This document shows positions 1-6,928 of a DNA stretch of 64,000 bases, piece by piece. The stretch is taken from the NCBI GenBank assembly GCA_934153805.1, contig CAKPFO010000005.1:1-64000 (forward strand), given 5' to 3'. How positions within the stretch are numbered: position 1 is the first letter of the stretch; every line of letters starts with the position of its first letter. The notes under the pieces were generated by a model that was not told the origin of the DNA, ran no database searches, and saw only the letters and a list, made by a program, of their open reading frames with translations. Position numbers and translations under genes: made by a program. This DNA comes from an uncultured Clostridia bacterium. GTDB lineage: Bacteria; Bacillota; Clostridia; TANB77; CAG-508.

Positions 1-1566
1 TATGTCAATCATTTTTGAAAATGTCTTAAAAAATTTTATTTATTAGCACTAAATTTTTATAGTTTAGTGCTAATATTTTTATGAGACATCTTCTAACCTA
101 TGTTCTTGTTTTTTTACAAATTCTTCAAATGATTTTCCTTTCCATGGATGGATCATCCTAGGAATATAAATTTTTCTTTCTTTTATTTTTTCAATTTCAT
201 CAAAATTTTCTGATTTAGCTTGTATTTCTAATATTTTTTCTAATGCAAATACAGATTCATCTACCGTAGCAAATAATTGACCATTTAAAGACTTTATAAC
301 TGTACATTTGGTTCCTTTATTAAAATAAATAGGATTACCATTTTTATTTATAAATCTATAATATTCATTATTATATTTTATTGAATGACCACTATCAATA
401 ACCCTTTGGCACAATATAGCTAAAGTTAAATTTATTTTTTCCTCAGAGGGTTGCTTTTCGAAGGCAGATTTGTTATTATTAATACACAGAGCAAACTTGT
501 TGTTGTATTGAATTATGAATTGTTTTAAGAACTCATTAGCTTTGTCTATGGTAGTGATTTGAGCTATTCTAAGTTCTTGTGGAAGTCTTTGTTGTAGAGT
601 TTGAAATAGTCTTTCCACACGTGGTTTAAATTCTGGTACAGAACTTGTTTCGATATGTATGCCTAATTGTTTACAGGCATAGGCATACTGCGTGAAAGTA
701 TCTTCTTCAACTTTAGAGGATGCTTTCTTTTTGTATTCAAATACCGTTCTTTTATCTGTTTTAATTAGATATGGAATACCATATTTAGAAAGTATTTGAT
801 GAGTTATATTGTAGTAACCATTCAAAGTTTCTTGCTTATCAAAATATAAACCAACTACTTGGCCAGTAGCATCATCAATAGCTGCGTGCAGAGCTGTTTT
901 TTCTTCACCAAACCATGGATGTATACAAGCATCCATTTGAAGTTCTTCACCAAAATATTGGCACCTAGGTTGTCTTGGGTGAGCATCTTCAGCAAGTACC
1001 AATTTAGTTTTTAGCTTTTCTTGTTCTTTCTTTTTAGCTGTTTTGATTTCATTTTCAAGTTTTTTTCTAAATTTTCTTTTAGTTGATTTATGAGTTCTAG
1101 GAGAGAATATAAATCTATCTCTTAAAATAACTCTAATTTCATCAACAGATAGATTTATGTTTTCTCTTCTTTCTAGTAATTCTTTAAATAAAGTATAAGT
1201 ACAATCAAAATATTTATTTATGTATAATAATTCTATTTCTGTTTTTAATTCATCTGTAAGAGCATTCTTGGGCTTTCTACCACGATTTCCGTGAACGAAA
1301 AACTCTTTACCAAATTCTTTGTATCCAGCAATCATTCTATCAATTTGCCTGATGGATCTTTTTAATTTAACAGCTGCTCGTTGCTTGTTACCTTTTGTTT
1401 CTACTAATTTTTTTATTATTTTATATTTATATTCTTCATTCATTCTTAATTCTACCTTTCTCATAAGTACCTCCAATATTTTTATTAGATATACTTATAT
1501 CATAAATTTTAAAATTAAGACATTTTCCTAAATGATTTATTAAGACATTATCATAAATGAATCATA
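1..1566 (-). mobile_element. ISNCY (IS1202-type) insertion sequence, left end outside window
   Basis: One transposase gene is flanked by related terminal sequences. The right end carries two copies of a repeat beginning TTAAGACATT (about 1519 and 1542), and the left end carries the inverted counterpart (AATGTCTTAA near 20-30) as a single visible copy. The left terminus appears to continue beyond base 1, so a target duplication cannot be checked. Family assignment rests on the transposase; the right boundary is approximate. Confidence 0.7.
79..1464 (-). CDS. DDE transposase, ISNCY/IS1202 type
   Basis: Cuts and joins the ends of its element. The N-terminal third is a helix-turn-helix region with the conserved HGNRGRKP stretch, followed by a basic linker and an integrase-fold catalytic core. 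Candidate catalytic acids are Asp in QMDACIHPW (about residue 178), Asp in KTDKRTV (about 237) and Glu in RVERLFQ (about 284). The ATG at 1464 is chosen because GGAGGT lies just upstream; the longer TTG-initiated frame contains that site. The 461-residue length is normal for the group and the frame is intact, so the element may be active. Confidence 0.85.
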   Translation of the reverse strand: MRKVELRMNEEYKYKIIKKLVETKGNKQRAAVKLKRSIRQIDRMIAGYKEFGKEFFVHGNRGRKPKNALTDELKTEIELLYINKYFDCTYTLFKELLERRENINLSVDEIRVILRDRFIFSPRTHKSTKRKFRKKLENEIKTAKKKEQEKLKTKLVLAEDAHPRQPRCQYFGEELQMDACIHPWFGEEKTALHAAIDDATGQVVGLYFDKQETLNGYYNITHQILSKYGIPYLIKTDKRTVFEYKKKASSKVEEDTFTQYAYACKQLGIHIETSSVPEFKPRVERLFQTLQQRLPQELRIAQITTIDKANEFLKQFIIQYNNKFALCINNNKSAFEKQPSEEKINLTLAILCQRVIDSGHSIKYNNEYYRFINKNGNPIYFNKGTKCTVIKSLNGQLFATVDESVFALEKILEIQAKSENFDEIEKIKERKIYIPRMIHPWKGKSFEEFVKKQEHRLEDVS

Positions 1567-1593
1567 CATATTATAACACACTCTAAAAATTCA

Positions 1594-1623
1594 TTGACAA
1601 ATAATTTAATTAGTGTGTATAAT
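1594..1623 (+). promoter_or_regulatory. Strong promoter of small RNA
   Basis: TTGACA (1594-1599) and TATAAT (1618-1623) with an 18-base spacer and a TGTG extended -10. No protein gene follows on this strand; a terminator hairpin does, about 80 bases on. Confidence 0.7.
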
Positions 1624-1629
1624 ATAAAT

Positions 1630-1718
1630 AGCAAATGAGAACACAAATAATGTGTGTTACCCAATATAATTGAATTACACCACTAGTTCTGTGAAAGCGT
1701 ATGTGGTGTAATTTTTAT
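1630..1718 (+). ncRNA. Candidate antisense small RNA with terminator
   Basis: A consensus promoter and an intrinsic terminator define a transcript of about 88 nt. It can fold into a small AACACA/TGTGTT hairpin and an 11-bp terminator stem (1673-1683 with 1703-1713) followed by T-rich sequence. A short hydrophobic ORF on the other strand ends inside its 3' end, as in type I toxin-antitoxin loci of the TxpA/RatA kind. The antitoxin role is inferred. Confidence 0.5.
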
Positions 1719-1807
1719 TGTTGCTTATTTGATAGTATTATGTATATAGCACTTAATAAGGCAACGTTTATAGTTATTGAAATCATAAATTCTATTATTA
1801 AGAACAT
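1715..1807 (-). CDS. Candidate type I toxin-like hydrophobic peptide
   Basis: A 30-codon ORF (or 23 codons from an internal ATG at 1786) with one strongly hydrophobic segment and a polar NKQQ tail, the general shape of small membrane toxins and holin-like toxins. Its stop overlaps the terminator region of a convergent small RNA, so its mRNA would be antisense to that RNA. No good ribosome binding site precedes either ATG, which is the main weakness of the call. Confidence 0.3.
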   Translation of the reverse strand: MFLIIEFMISITINVALLSAIYIILSNKQQ

Positions 1808-1902
1808 TTAAGAATTTTGCAATATTTTTACTTTCAAGTGATTTTTTTGATTGAATATTTATTGTTTCTTGGTTTATTTTTTATCTTTTTTTCAAATAAA
1901 AC

Positions 1903-1930
1903 AGGAGAAACTCTATAACAAGTTTCTCCT
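1903..1930 (-). terminator. Intrinsic terminator after 1951-2406 gene
   Basis: A 10-bp stem (AGGAGAAACT with AGTTTCTCCT) followed on the minus strand by a T-rich run, 20 bases beyond the stop codon of the hypothetical gene. Confidence 0.75.
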
Positions 1931-1950
1931 ATTAATAGATTACAACTTAC

Positions 1951-2406
1951 TTAATTGTTATTTTCCTTAACAAACTTTGCCATAAGCATATCTTCATATA
2001 TTTCTGATTCAGATATTCCATTTTGGCATAACACATTTTCAAAAGCATATATTAGTTTTTTAATTAGTTCTTTTTTTACAATTTCTTTATCTTTAATTAA
2101 ATACAAGATATTTTTTTCTACATCTAACTTTTCTGTTGTAAAAATTAGATTAATAGCACTATAGACTATTTCTATCTTAATATACTGTCTGAATTTCGAA
2201 ATAATTTCTTCAGTAAGTAAAATAGCCTCTCCTGATTCTTTTAACTCTTCTGATTCTAGAAACAAGTATTGTTTATATTCTGCTATCTTGTTTCTAAGAA
2301 GTATTTCATTCTTTTTATACTCTTCTTCAAATGCTTTGAGTATCTTTGGATTATTGAAGATTTTTGCTATATCGCTTTCTTTAGGTGCATATCTTAGTTG
2401 TATCAT
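1951..2406 (-). CDS. Hypothetical protein, 151 aa, helical
   Basis: Not recognised. A soluble, Lys/Glu-rich, mostly helical protein without signal peptide or membrane segment. The ATG at 2406 has an AAGGAGG site eight bases upstream, and a terminator follows the stop, so it is a real single-gene unit. It lies between the insertion sequence and the prophage attachment site and is therefore chromosomal or part of an older island. Confidence 0.6.
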   Translation of the reverse strand: MIQLRYAPKESDIAKIFNNPKILKAFEEEYKKNEILLRNKIAEYKQYLFLESEELKESGEAILLTEEIISKFRQYIKIEIVYSAINLIFTTEKLDVEKNILYLIKDKEIVKKELIKKLIYAFENVLCQNGISESEIYEDMLMAKFVKENNN

Positions 2407-2588
2407 TTTTCAACCTCCTTGATTTCTTGGAGATTTTACTCTCCAAGTGGCTTTGTTAATAAGTTACTTAGTGAGTAATTCTAATTATTTGCTTTTTATT
2501 GTACAACATTTTTTTCTATTTTGCAATATTTTCTCATTTAACTCTGAAAAGGTTTAAATTATTTTTTAATTTTAAATACACAAAAAAG

Positions 2589-2620
2589 CGAGAAAACGTT
2601 GCTATTTAAACATTTTCTCG
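2589..2620 (-). terminator. Terminator formerly following tRNA-Cys
   Basis: Stem of CGAGAAAACG with CATTTTCTCG (eight strict pairs) and a T6 run on the minus strand. It lies just outside attL. Before phage integration it would have followed directly on the tRNA-Cys gene, which is now 40 kb away at the other prophage end. Confidence 0.7.
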
Positions 2621-2626
2621 TTCTTC

Positions 2627-2644
2627 TTTTGGAGGCGCCACCCG
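2627..2644. other. attL, phage attachment site (18-bp core)
   Basis: TTTTGGAGGCGCCACCCG is identical to 42738-42755, which is the 3' end of tRNA-Cys. Here only the tRNA fragment is present. It marks the left prophage border. Confidence 0.9.
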
Positions 2645-2700
2645 TTTTCTATTATCTCCTTTTTGTTGAGTTTCTAAATATTCATTACATTTATTATTTT

Positions 2701-2726
2701 TTTGTATGCAATTTGTATGCAGTTTT
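2701..2726. repeat. Integrase arm-type repeats, left
   Basis: Two tandem copies of TTTGTATGCA(G/A)TTT. The same motif occurs three times near attR (42550-42596). Such repeats just inside both prophage ends are typical binding sites of the N-terminal domain of tyrosine integrases. The rest of 2727-3023 is A/T-rich, and I see no gene in it. Confidence 0.65.
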
Positions 2727-3023
2727 ATTTGTTATTAAAACCATATGTAATACCTATCTTATATATTTTAATAAAAATATTCCTAAATATTTTCACAATA
2801 ATTCTTTCTCTCCAATTGCACTTTTCTAAAATTTCATTAATTACTTCATTTTCTACTACATTTTTCATTACATATATTCCTCCATTTTTTATTTGAATAT
2901 ATATTCTTTTTTGCTAGCAACTTAATTCTACAATATTCGACATATTAAATGTCAGTCCGACTATGCAAATTTTTTTTATTTTTTTTGAAGCTTCTATAAT
3001 CTATTTCTTTTTATATATAAAAA

Positions 3024-3051
3024 AATATGATAGATATATTTCTATCATATT
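3024..3051 (-). terminator. Terminator of agr-like cassette
   Basis: AATATGATAGA pairs with TCTATCATATT around a six-base loop and is followed by a T run on the minus strand, immediately after the stop codon at 3052. Confidence 0.8.
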
Positions 3052-3708
3052 TTACTTTTTTATCAATTCCTTTTTATTACCTTGAACATATCCTAATAAT
3101 ATATTTTGTATATTATCTAATTTTTCTGTCACTCTAGCTGTACTGCTAATATTAAGTTCATTTGCTATGTATTTTAACGTCTTATTATCATAAAATCTTA
3201 ATTTATAGATTTTATAGTATTCACTATCTATATTATTTAAAGCCTCTTCGAAATCCTTAATTCGCTCTGAATTTTCATTTTCTTGTATATATTCTTCTAT
3301 AAATTTGTACTTTGAGTCGTCTATGCTCCTCTTCCATAAGTACATTCCTACATTTTCTTTTTTATTTTTATTACATTCTTCATCTTTTTGTACATCAGCT
3401 TTACCAGATAGTATATATGCGCTAAAAGCACAACCTATTGTATAAAACAATATATTTATTTTAGATAATAAAAATATTGATATAAATACTAATGTAGACC
3501 ACAATAAACATTTAAATACATTCTTATAATGCTTATCTTCTTTAACTAATTGTCTTACTATTTGAAACACTATCATTCCGTATAATATTTCTACAACTGA
3601 CACTTTCATAAATATCCCTATTGAAAATACTATTATAGTCTCTACAATGTTAAATAGTATACTCGGTAACCAATATAAAATTAATTTTAATGTATTATTC
3701 ATGTTCAT
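3052..3708 (-). CDS. AgrB-like membrane domain fused to HTH domain
   Basis: A 218-aa protein. Residues 8-100 contain four likely membrane segments arranged as in AgrB peptidases, with Arg52, His60 and Cys67; the His-x6-Cys spacing equals the catalytic His77/Cys84 pair of Staphylococcus aureus AgrB. The usual GG before the His is replaced by acidic residues, so activity is uncertain. Residues 150-218 resemble a sigma-region-4-like helix-turn-helix (KYIANELNIS) with a basic tail. A membrane-tethered transcription factor or a peptide-processing enzyme fused to one is inferred. It starts two bases after the stop of a 17-codon gene, so translation is coupled. Confidence 0.55.
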   Translation of the reverse strand: MNMNNTLKLILYWLPSILFNIVETIIVFSIGIFMKVSVVEILYGMIVFQIVRQLVKEDKHYKNVFKCLLWSTLVFISIFLLSKINILFYTIGCAFSAYILSGKADVQKDEECNKNKKENVGMYLWKRSIDDSKYKFIEEYIQENENSERIKDFEEALNNIDSEYYKIYKLRFYDNKTLKYIANELNISSTARVTEKLDNIQNILLGYVQGNKKELIKK

Positions 3709-3710
3709 TT

Positions 3711-3764
3711 CTACTCTCCATCTTCTGTATCACAAAACCATAAAAATGATTTGATTGGTGGCAT
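3711..3764 (-). CDS. 17-residue Cys-containing peptide, candidate signal
   Basis: MPPIKSFLWFCDTEDGE. The ATG is preceded by a perfect AGGAGGT at six bases; that site overlaps the stop codon of the upstream membrane gene, and the peptide's stop is two bases before the next start. This placement between an AgrC-sensor-like and an AgrB-like gene is that of an autoinducer precursor. The hydrophobic FLWFC followed by an acidic tail is loosely AgrD-like, but the usual amphipathic leader is missing. Translation is well supported; the signal role is inferred. Confidence 0.5.
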   Translation of the reverse strand: MPPIKSFLWFCDTEDGE

Positions 3765-3775
3765 ATTAACACCTC

Positions 3776-4333
3776 CTAATTAAAAGAATATATAATACCT
3801 ACTATCACAGAGTATATTGAAAACAAAGTGATAAATAGAGATATTAAACTTATATTTCTTAATGTAATACTCTTTATCGGCCTTTTTTCATTTTCTTTCG
3901 ATTTGTCCCATAATACTTTATACTTTTTATACATAGTATTCATTTTTTTATAAAATATGAATGGCATAAACAATAATAACTTACTTATGAGCATCGCAAG
4001 ATAATAATTTGAATATTGTCCTTTTGATATTGTATACGATAATGTATATGCAATAGTCATGTATAATATGCTCATAAATATCACAAAAAAATCAGTTATT
4101 TGTATTTTATCTTTATATAAAACTCTTAATAATGCATACATTAGTATTAAAAACACAGTGTAAAATATTACATTATAATTAGGTACAATAATACAAATAA
4201 TATATAGTATAGTTGTACATATAAATAACAGCTTTCTCTTCTCTTTTAGTCCAAATACCACTATCACATATAAATAATAATATAAGCATTCAGGAATTAT
4301 TGCACATATTATATCAATTAATATATTTTCCAT
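3776..4333 (-). CDS. Six-TM membrane protein, AgrC-sensor-like, no kinase
   Basis: A 185-aa protein with about six hydrophobic segments and a cytoplasmic basic loop (KKMNTMYKKYK). Length and layout match the N-terminal receptor domain of AgrC-type histidine kinases, but the frame ends where the kinase would begin. First gene of a three-gene unit; a GGAGAG site precedes the ATG. It could be the receptor for the peptide encoded next, or only an accessory membrane protein; similarity is by shape, not by a catalytic motif. Confidence 0.45.
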   Translation of the reverse strand: MENILIDIICAIIPECLYYYLYVIVVFGLKEKRKLLFICTTILYIICIIVPNYNVIFYTVFLILMYALLRVLYKDKIQITDFFVIFMSILYMTIAYTLSYTISKGQYSNYYLAMLISKLLLFMPFIFYKKMNTMYKKYKVLWDKSKENEKRPIKSITLRNISLISLFITLFSIYSVIVGIIYSFN

Positions 4334-4362
4334 ATTCTCTCTCCTTTATCTTTTGTTATTAC

Positions 4363-4378
4363 ACTATATTCATATAGT
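4363..4378. promoter_or_regulatory. Candidate operator upstream of agr-like cassette
   Basis: The dyad ACTATAT-TC-ATATAGT lies 30 bases upstream of the first gene; a further ACTATA half-site lies at about 4390. It is a plausible binding site for the helix-turn-helix protein encoded by the cassette. Confidence 0.35.
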
Positions 4379-4415
4379 TATATATTTAGAACTATAATTT
4401 ATTTTTTTATTTTAC

Positions 4416-4444
4416 TTGACATAAAAATCAAATTATATTATAAT
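4416..4444 (+). promoter_or_regulatory. Consensus promoter of small RNA
   Basis: TTGACA (4416-4421), 17-base spacer, TATAAT (4439-4444). Divergent from the agr-like cassette. Confidence 0.75.
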
Positions 4445-4450
4445 AAAAAT

Positions 4451-4530
4451 GCAATAAGTTTTACTTATGCGTAAAGAAAGAGGAGATAGCCCAAGTCGCA
4501 AATAGAGTCTATCTCTTCTTTTCGTTTTAT
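4451..4530 (+). ncRNA. Small structured RNA, unknown function
   Basis: A transcript of about 75-80 nt with no protein frame. It has a first hairpin (ATAAGT/ACTTAT) and a 12-bp second hairpin (AAGAGGAGATAG with CTATCTCTTCTT, one G-U pair) followed by a T-rich tail acting as terminator. The stem contains an AGGAGA sequence, so it could pair with ribosome binding sites. No toxin-like ORF was found on the opposite strand. Confidence 0.5.
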
Positions 4531-4631
4531 TAAAACAAGTCTGTTTTTATTGTATCATTATAATATTATTTTTTCAATATCTTTTTTACATTTTTTTAAT
4601 TTGTCGAAACATGCAAACAACGGATAAAAAG

Positions 4632-4651
4632 GTAGAGTCCGAAGACTCTAC
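4632..4651 (-). terminator. Terminator with UUCG tetraloop
   Basis: GTAGAGTC-TTCG-GACTCTAC then CTTTTT on the minus strand; serves the 4747-5738 two-gene unit together with a hairpin at 4736-4758. The rest of 4531-4731 holds nothing else I can identify. Confidence 0.8.
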
Positions 4652-4735
4652 TGTATGTTGAGTTTTTGAACGAATAAAGTTCTCATTAACTATAACGTAA
4701 AGTTTAGGTTCTGTCAAGAATTTGTCGAAATAAAA

Positions 4736-4758
4736 AAAGACTATTGCTAGTCTTTTTT
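4736..4758 (-). terminator. Terminator overlapping stop of 4747-5244 gene
   Basis: GACTA-GCAA-TAGTC followed by a T run on the minus strand; the stem includes the TAG stop codon of the membrane gene. Confidence 0.6.
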
Positions 4759-5244
4759 ATTTTTTATTATATTTTCTCTCTTTGGATTATATTTTCCATT
4801 TGATGCGTTATTGGCTTTTAATATAATTTTTAATAATTCTGTTAGATTATCGTTAAATAAATATTTTACTATAATTCTTACTAATACAAATATCTCTGCA
4901 ATTCCTCCAGTTATAAAAATATTAAATGTAGTATCAGCATATTTTAAAACATTACACCCTTTTAATACAAAAAATATATTCAACGTTACTAACTGTATTA
5001 TTAGTATTGCAATTAAAATAATTGCATATCTTCCTTTTAATTTGGTATCACTTTCTATTTTATCAGCAAATAAATTAGTAATTCTATCATTCATATTCCA
5101 TTTTTTTGAAACTTCGTCTATAGGTTTTACATCTTCTTTTGCCTCACTTATTTCATTTTTGGAATTAAACATTCCCATTATAACTTCTTTTAATAATTCA
5201 TCTTTTTTTTCATTTTTTGCAGGACTTTTATTATATTGACTCAT
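4747..5244 (-). CDS. Two-TM membrane partner of ImmA-like protease
   Basis: A 165-aa protein. The N-terminal 70 residues are charged and cytoplasmic, followed by two hydrophobic helices (about 74-95 and 105-128) and a basic C-terminal tail. The start overlaps the upstream metalloprotease stop by four bases, so the two are translationally coupled and probably act together. Possibly a membrane-anchored regulator or exclusion protein; family not recognised. Confidence 0.5.
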   Translation of the reverse strand: MSQYNKSPAKNEKKDELLKEVIMGMFNSKNEISEAKEDVKPIDEVSKKWNMNDRITNLFADKIESDTKLKGRYAIILIAILIIQLVTLNIFFVLKGCNVLKYADTTFNIFITGGIAEIFVLVRIIVKYLFNDNLTELLKIILKANNASNGKYNPKRENIIKNKKD

Positions 5245-5738
5245 AATAAACCTAAAATGTCTAATCTTACGGTCATAGCAGAAACCGAAACATCAAACAA
5301 TTGAGACAGTTCCGTTATTGTATTATTTTCATTATATATCTTTTCTAAAAGGGTTTTATTCATAAGTAAAGCTCCTGCAAAATAGTCTACTTCTTTTTCT
5401 CTCTCTTTTTCTTCTTCATTTGGTATTCTAAACATTATATCAACATGAACATCATCATTTTCTAAAATATCTTTGTGTAAAAAGAAATGACCTATTTCAT
5501 GAGCTATTGTAAATCTTTGATTTTCTCTTGTATCATTTTCATTAACTAAAATTTCAAATTCATTTGTACTTCTATTATATCTTATTGCTCCAGAAATCTT
5601 TTTATCCAAGTTTCCTTTGTATACTTTAATATCATTTGCTTTTGCAATTCCAATAACATCAACAGGAATTTTATACATATCATTTTTTAATAATATACTA
5701 GATGTTAATTCTTCTAAACTTTTATTTATTTTGTTCAT
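5241..5738 (-). CDS. ImmA/IrrE-family metallopeptidase
   Basis: Zinc protease with the HEIGH motif at residues 80-84 followed by His88. Members cleave phage or mobile-element repressors after DNA damage (ImmA of ICEBs1). Here the gene is not beside cI but at the other prophage end, coupled to a membrane protein. Residues 1-60 form the N-terminal fold typical of the family, and the C-terminus (TELSQLFDVSVSAMTVRL) is a helix-turn-helix-like segment. The target may be CI (40.3 kb) or the membrane partner; this is inference. Confidence 0.85.
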   Translation of the reverse strand: MNKINKSLEELTSSILLKNDMYKIPVDVIGIAKANDIKVYKGNLDKKISGAIRYNRSTNEFEILVNENDTRENQRFTIAHEIGHFFLHKDILENDDVHVDIMFRIPNEEEKEREKEVDYFAGALLMNKTLLEKIYNENNTITELSQLFDVSVSAMTVRLDILGLL

Positions 5739-5931
5739 ATAAACTCCTCCCCATTAATATTATTTACTACTATATCATTTATTACACCAACATTATATAT
5801 TAAAAAATTTAATAAATCAATACTTTTTGTTTTATTTGTATTTTAGCAATATCCGCCAAAAAATCGGCACCCCACAATCGATTTTAAGGCATTTTTATTT
5901 CTTGTTAGAGTAATTATATTCCTTGATTTTC

Positions 5932-5960
5932 TTGACTTTTGGAGATTTTTCACGTATAGT
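5932..5960 (+). promoter_or_regulatory. Promoter of 5999-6265 gene
   Basis: TTGACT, 17-base spacer, TATAGT, 38 bases ahead of a gene with an AAAGGAGG site. An AAAATCG/CGATTTT dyad lies upstream near 5856-5884, between this promoter and the divergent protease gene. Confidence 0.6.
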
Positions 5961-5998
5961 ATCAATAAAGAATTATTAAAAAAAGGAGGCTTTTAGAA

Positions 5999-6265
5999 AT
6001 GAAATATGATCCAGAAAAAAATGAACTTACACATTTGATAAAATATAAAGAAAAAGAATTCAATAAAGAAACATTAATAGATGAATTAAAAAATAGGTTT
6101 GATGTAAAATCAATTGAAGATGAAAATAATAATCTTATAATTACTTTAAATAATAAAAAAGAATATGTATTCAATTATGATGATTCTATTAATGAAAAAA
6201 TTAAAATCTATGATGTTTATGAATTAGCTCGTGACTTACCATTAGCAGACACAAATGATAATTAG
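5999..6265 (+). CDS. Hypothetical acidic protein, 88 aa, lysogeny-expressed type
   Basis: Not recognised. Soluble, acidic, no membrane segment. Isolated on the plus strand with its own promoter, a strong ribosome binding site and a hairpin after the stop, the pattern of prophage genes expressed independently of the lytic operon. Confidence 0.55.
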   Translation: MKYDPEKNELTHLIKYKEKEFNKETLIDELKNRFDVKSIEDENNNLIITLNNKKEYVFNYDDSINEKIKIYDVYELARDLPLADTNDN

Positions 6266-6288
6266 AGCAGTACAATTAAGTACTGCTC
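6265..6288. terminator. Hairpin between convergent genes
   Basis: GAGCAGTAC pairs with GTACTGCTC around a short loop, exactly between two convergent stop codons. T runs are weak on both sides, so termination may be partial. Confidence 0.5.
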
Positions 6289-6843
6289 CTAGCTATATGG
6301 ATTAATACCATTACAATCTTTTTGATATGCAATTAAATATTCAAGTATATCATTATAATTTTTAATTATTTTACCTGTATATGGATTTTGTTTTTCTAAT
6401 AAATATTCTTCATTTATTTTTTCTTTTCCATCTATAATATTTTGTAATCTTATTGGATTATTTATAATGCTATTTAAACTTTCTTTATTTGAGTTATCAC
6501 TTACTTTTTTAAAATTATTTTCTTGTTTTTCTTTATTATCTTTTTTTAATATAGATATAAAAAAGCTAATAATAACCATTAATATTGTTATTATTGTCAT
6601 TATAAAATTTTCTCCACATAAAGCAATAGTAAAAGAACTTAATGGATTTTTATTAGCTATACTAGCTCCTATTGCTAATATACAAGCTAATAATATTGTT
6701 GTAGGATTATGACCACTTATAAATATATCAATAAAATCGCATATTATTATAGCTATTAATCCTATAATAATGCAAATTAAATTTTCTGTAAAAAAACCAT
6801 AAACTCCTACAATCGAAAATACTAATTCAATAATTCCTAACAT
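6289..6843 (-). CDS. Four-TM membrane protein with NPYTGK tail motif
   Basis: A 184-aa protein whose N-terminal half is hydrophobic (about four segments); the C-terminal half is cytoplasmic and ends with a QNPYTGK...EYL motif. The same motif occurs in the phage scaffolding protein at 21467-22282. The ATG at 6843 has GGGAGG upstream; a longer frame lacks a site. It follows the late operon and may belong to virion assembly or lysogenic conversion. Family unknown. Confidence 0.5.
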   Translation of the reverse strand: MLGIIELVFSIVGVYGFFTENLICIIIGLIAIIICDFIDIFISGHNPTTILLACILAIGASIANKNPLSSFTIALCGENFIMTIITILMVIISFFISILKKDNKEKQENNFKKVSDNSNKESLNSIINNPIRLQNIIDGKEKINEEYLLEKQNPYTGKIIKNYNDILEYLIAYQKDCNGINPYS

Positions 6844-6928
6844 TTCTATACCTCCCATATAATATATATTATACAAGATGTATATTGAAAACTTTGTCGA
6901 AACTTGTCATATAATACAAAATATTGTT

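Noticed and set aside
1261..1300. CACGGAAAT in the transposase as another shift site
   Set aside because: There the frame is CAC GGA AAT (His-Gly-Asn, the conserved HGNRGRKP), so CGG is not an in-frame codon and no shift is needed.
4531..4746. Toxin ORF opposite the 4451-4530 RNA
   Set aside because: All minus-strand frames are closed within a few codons; no hydrophobic peptide found.
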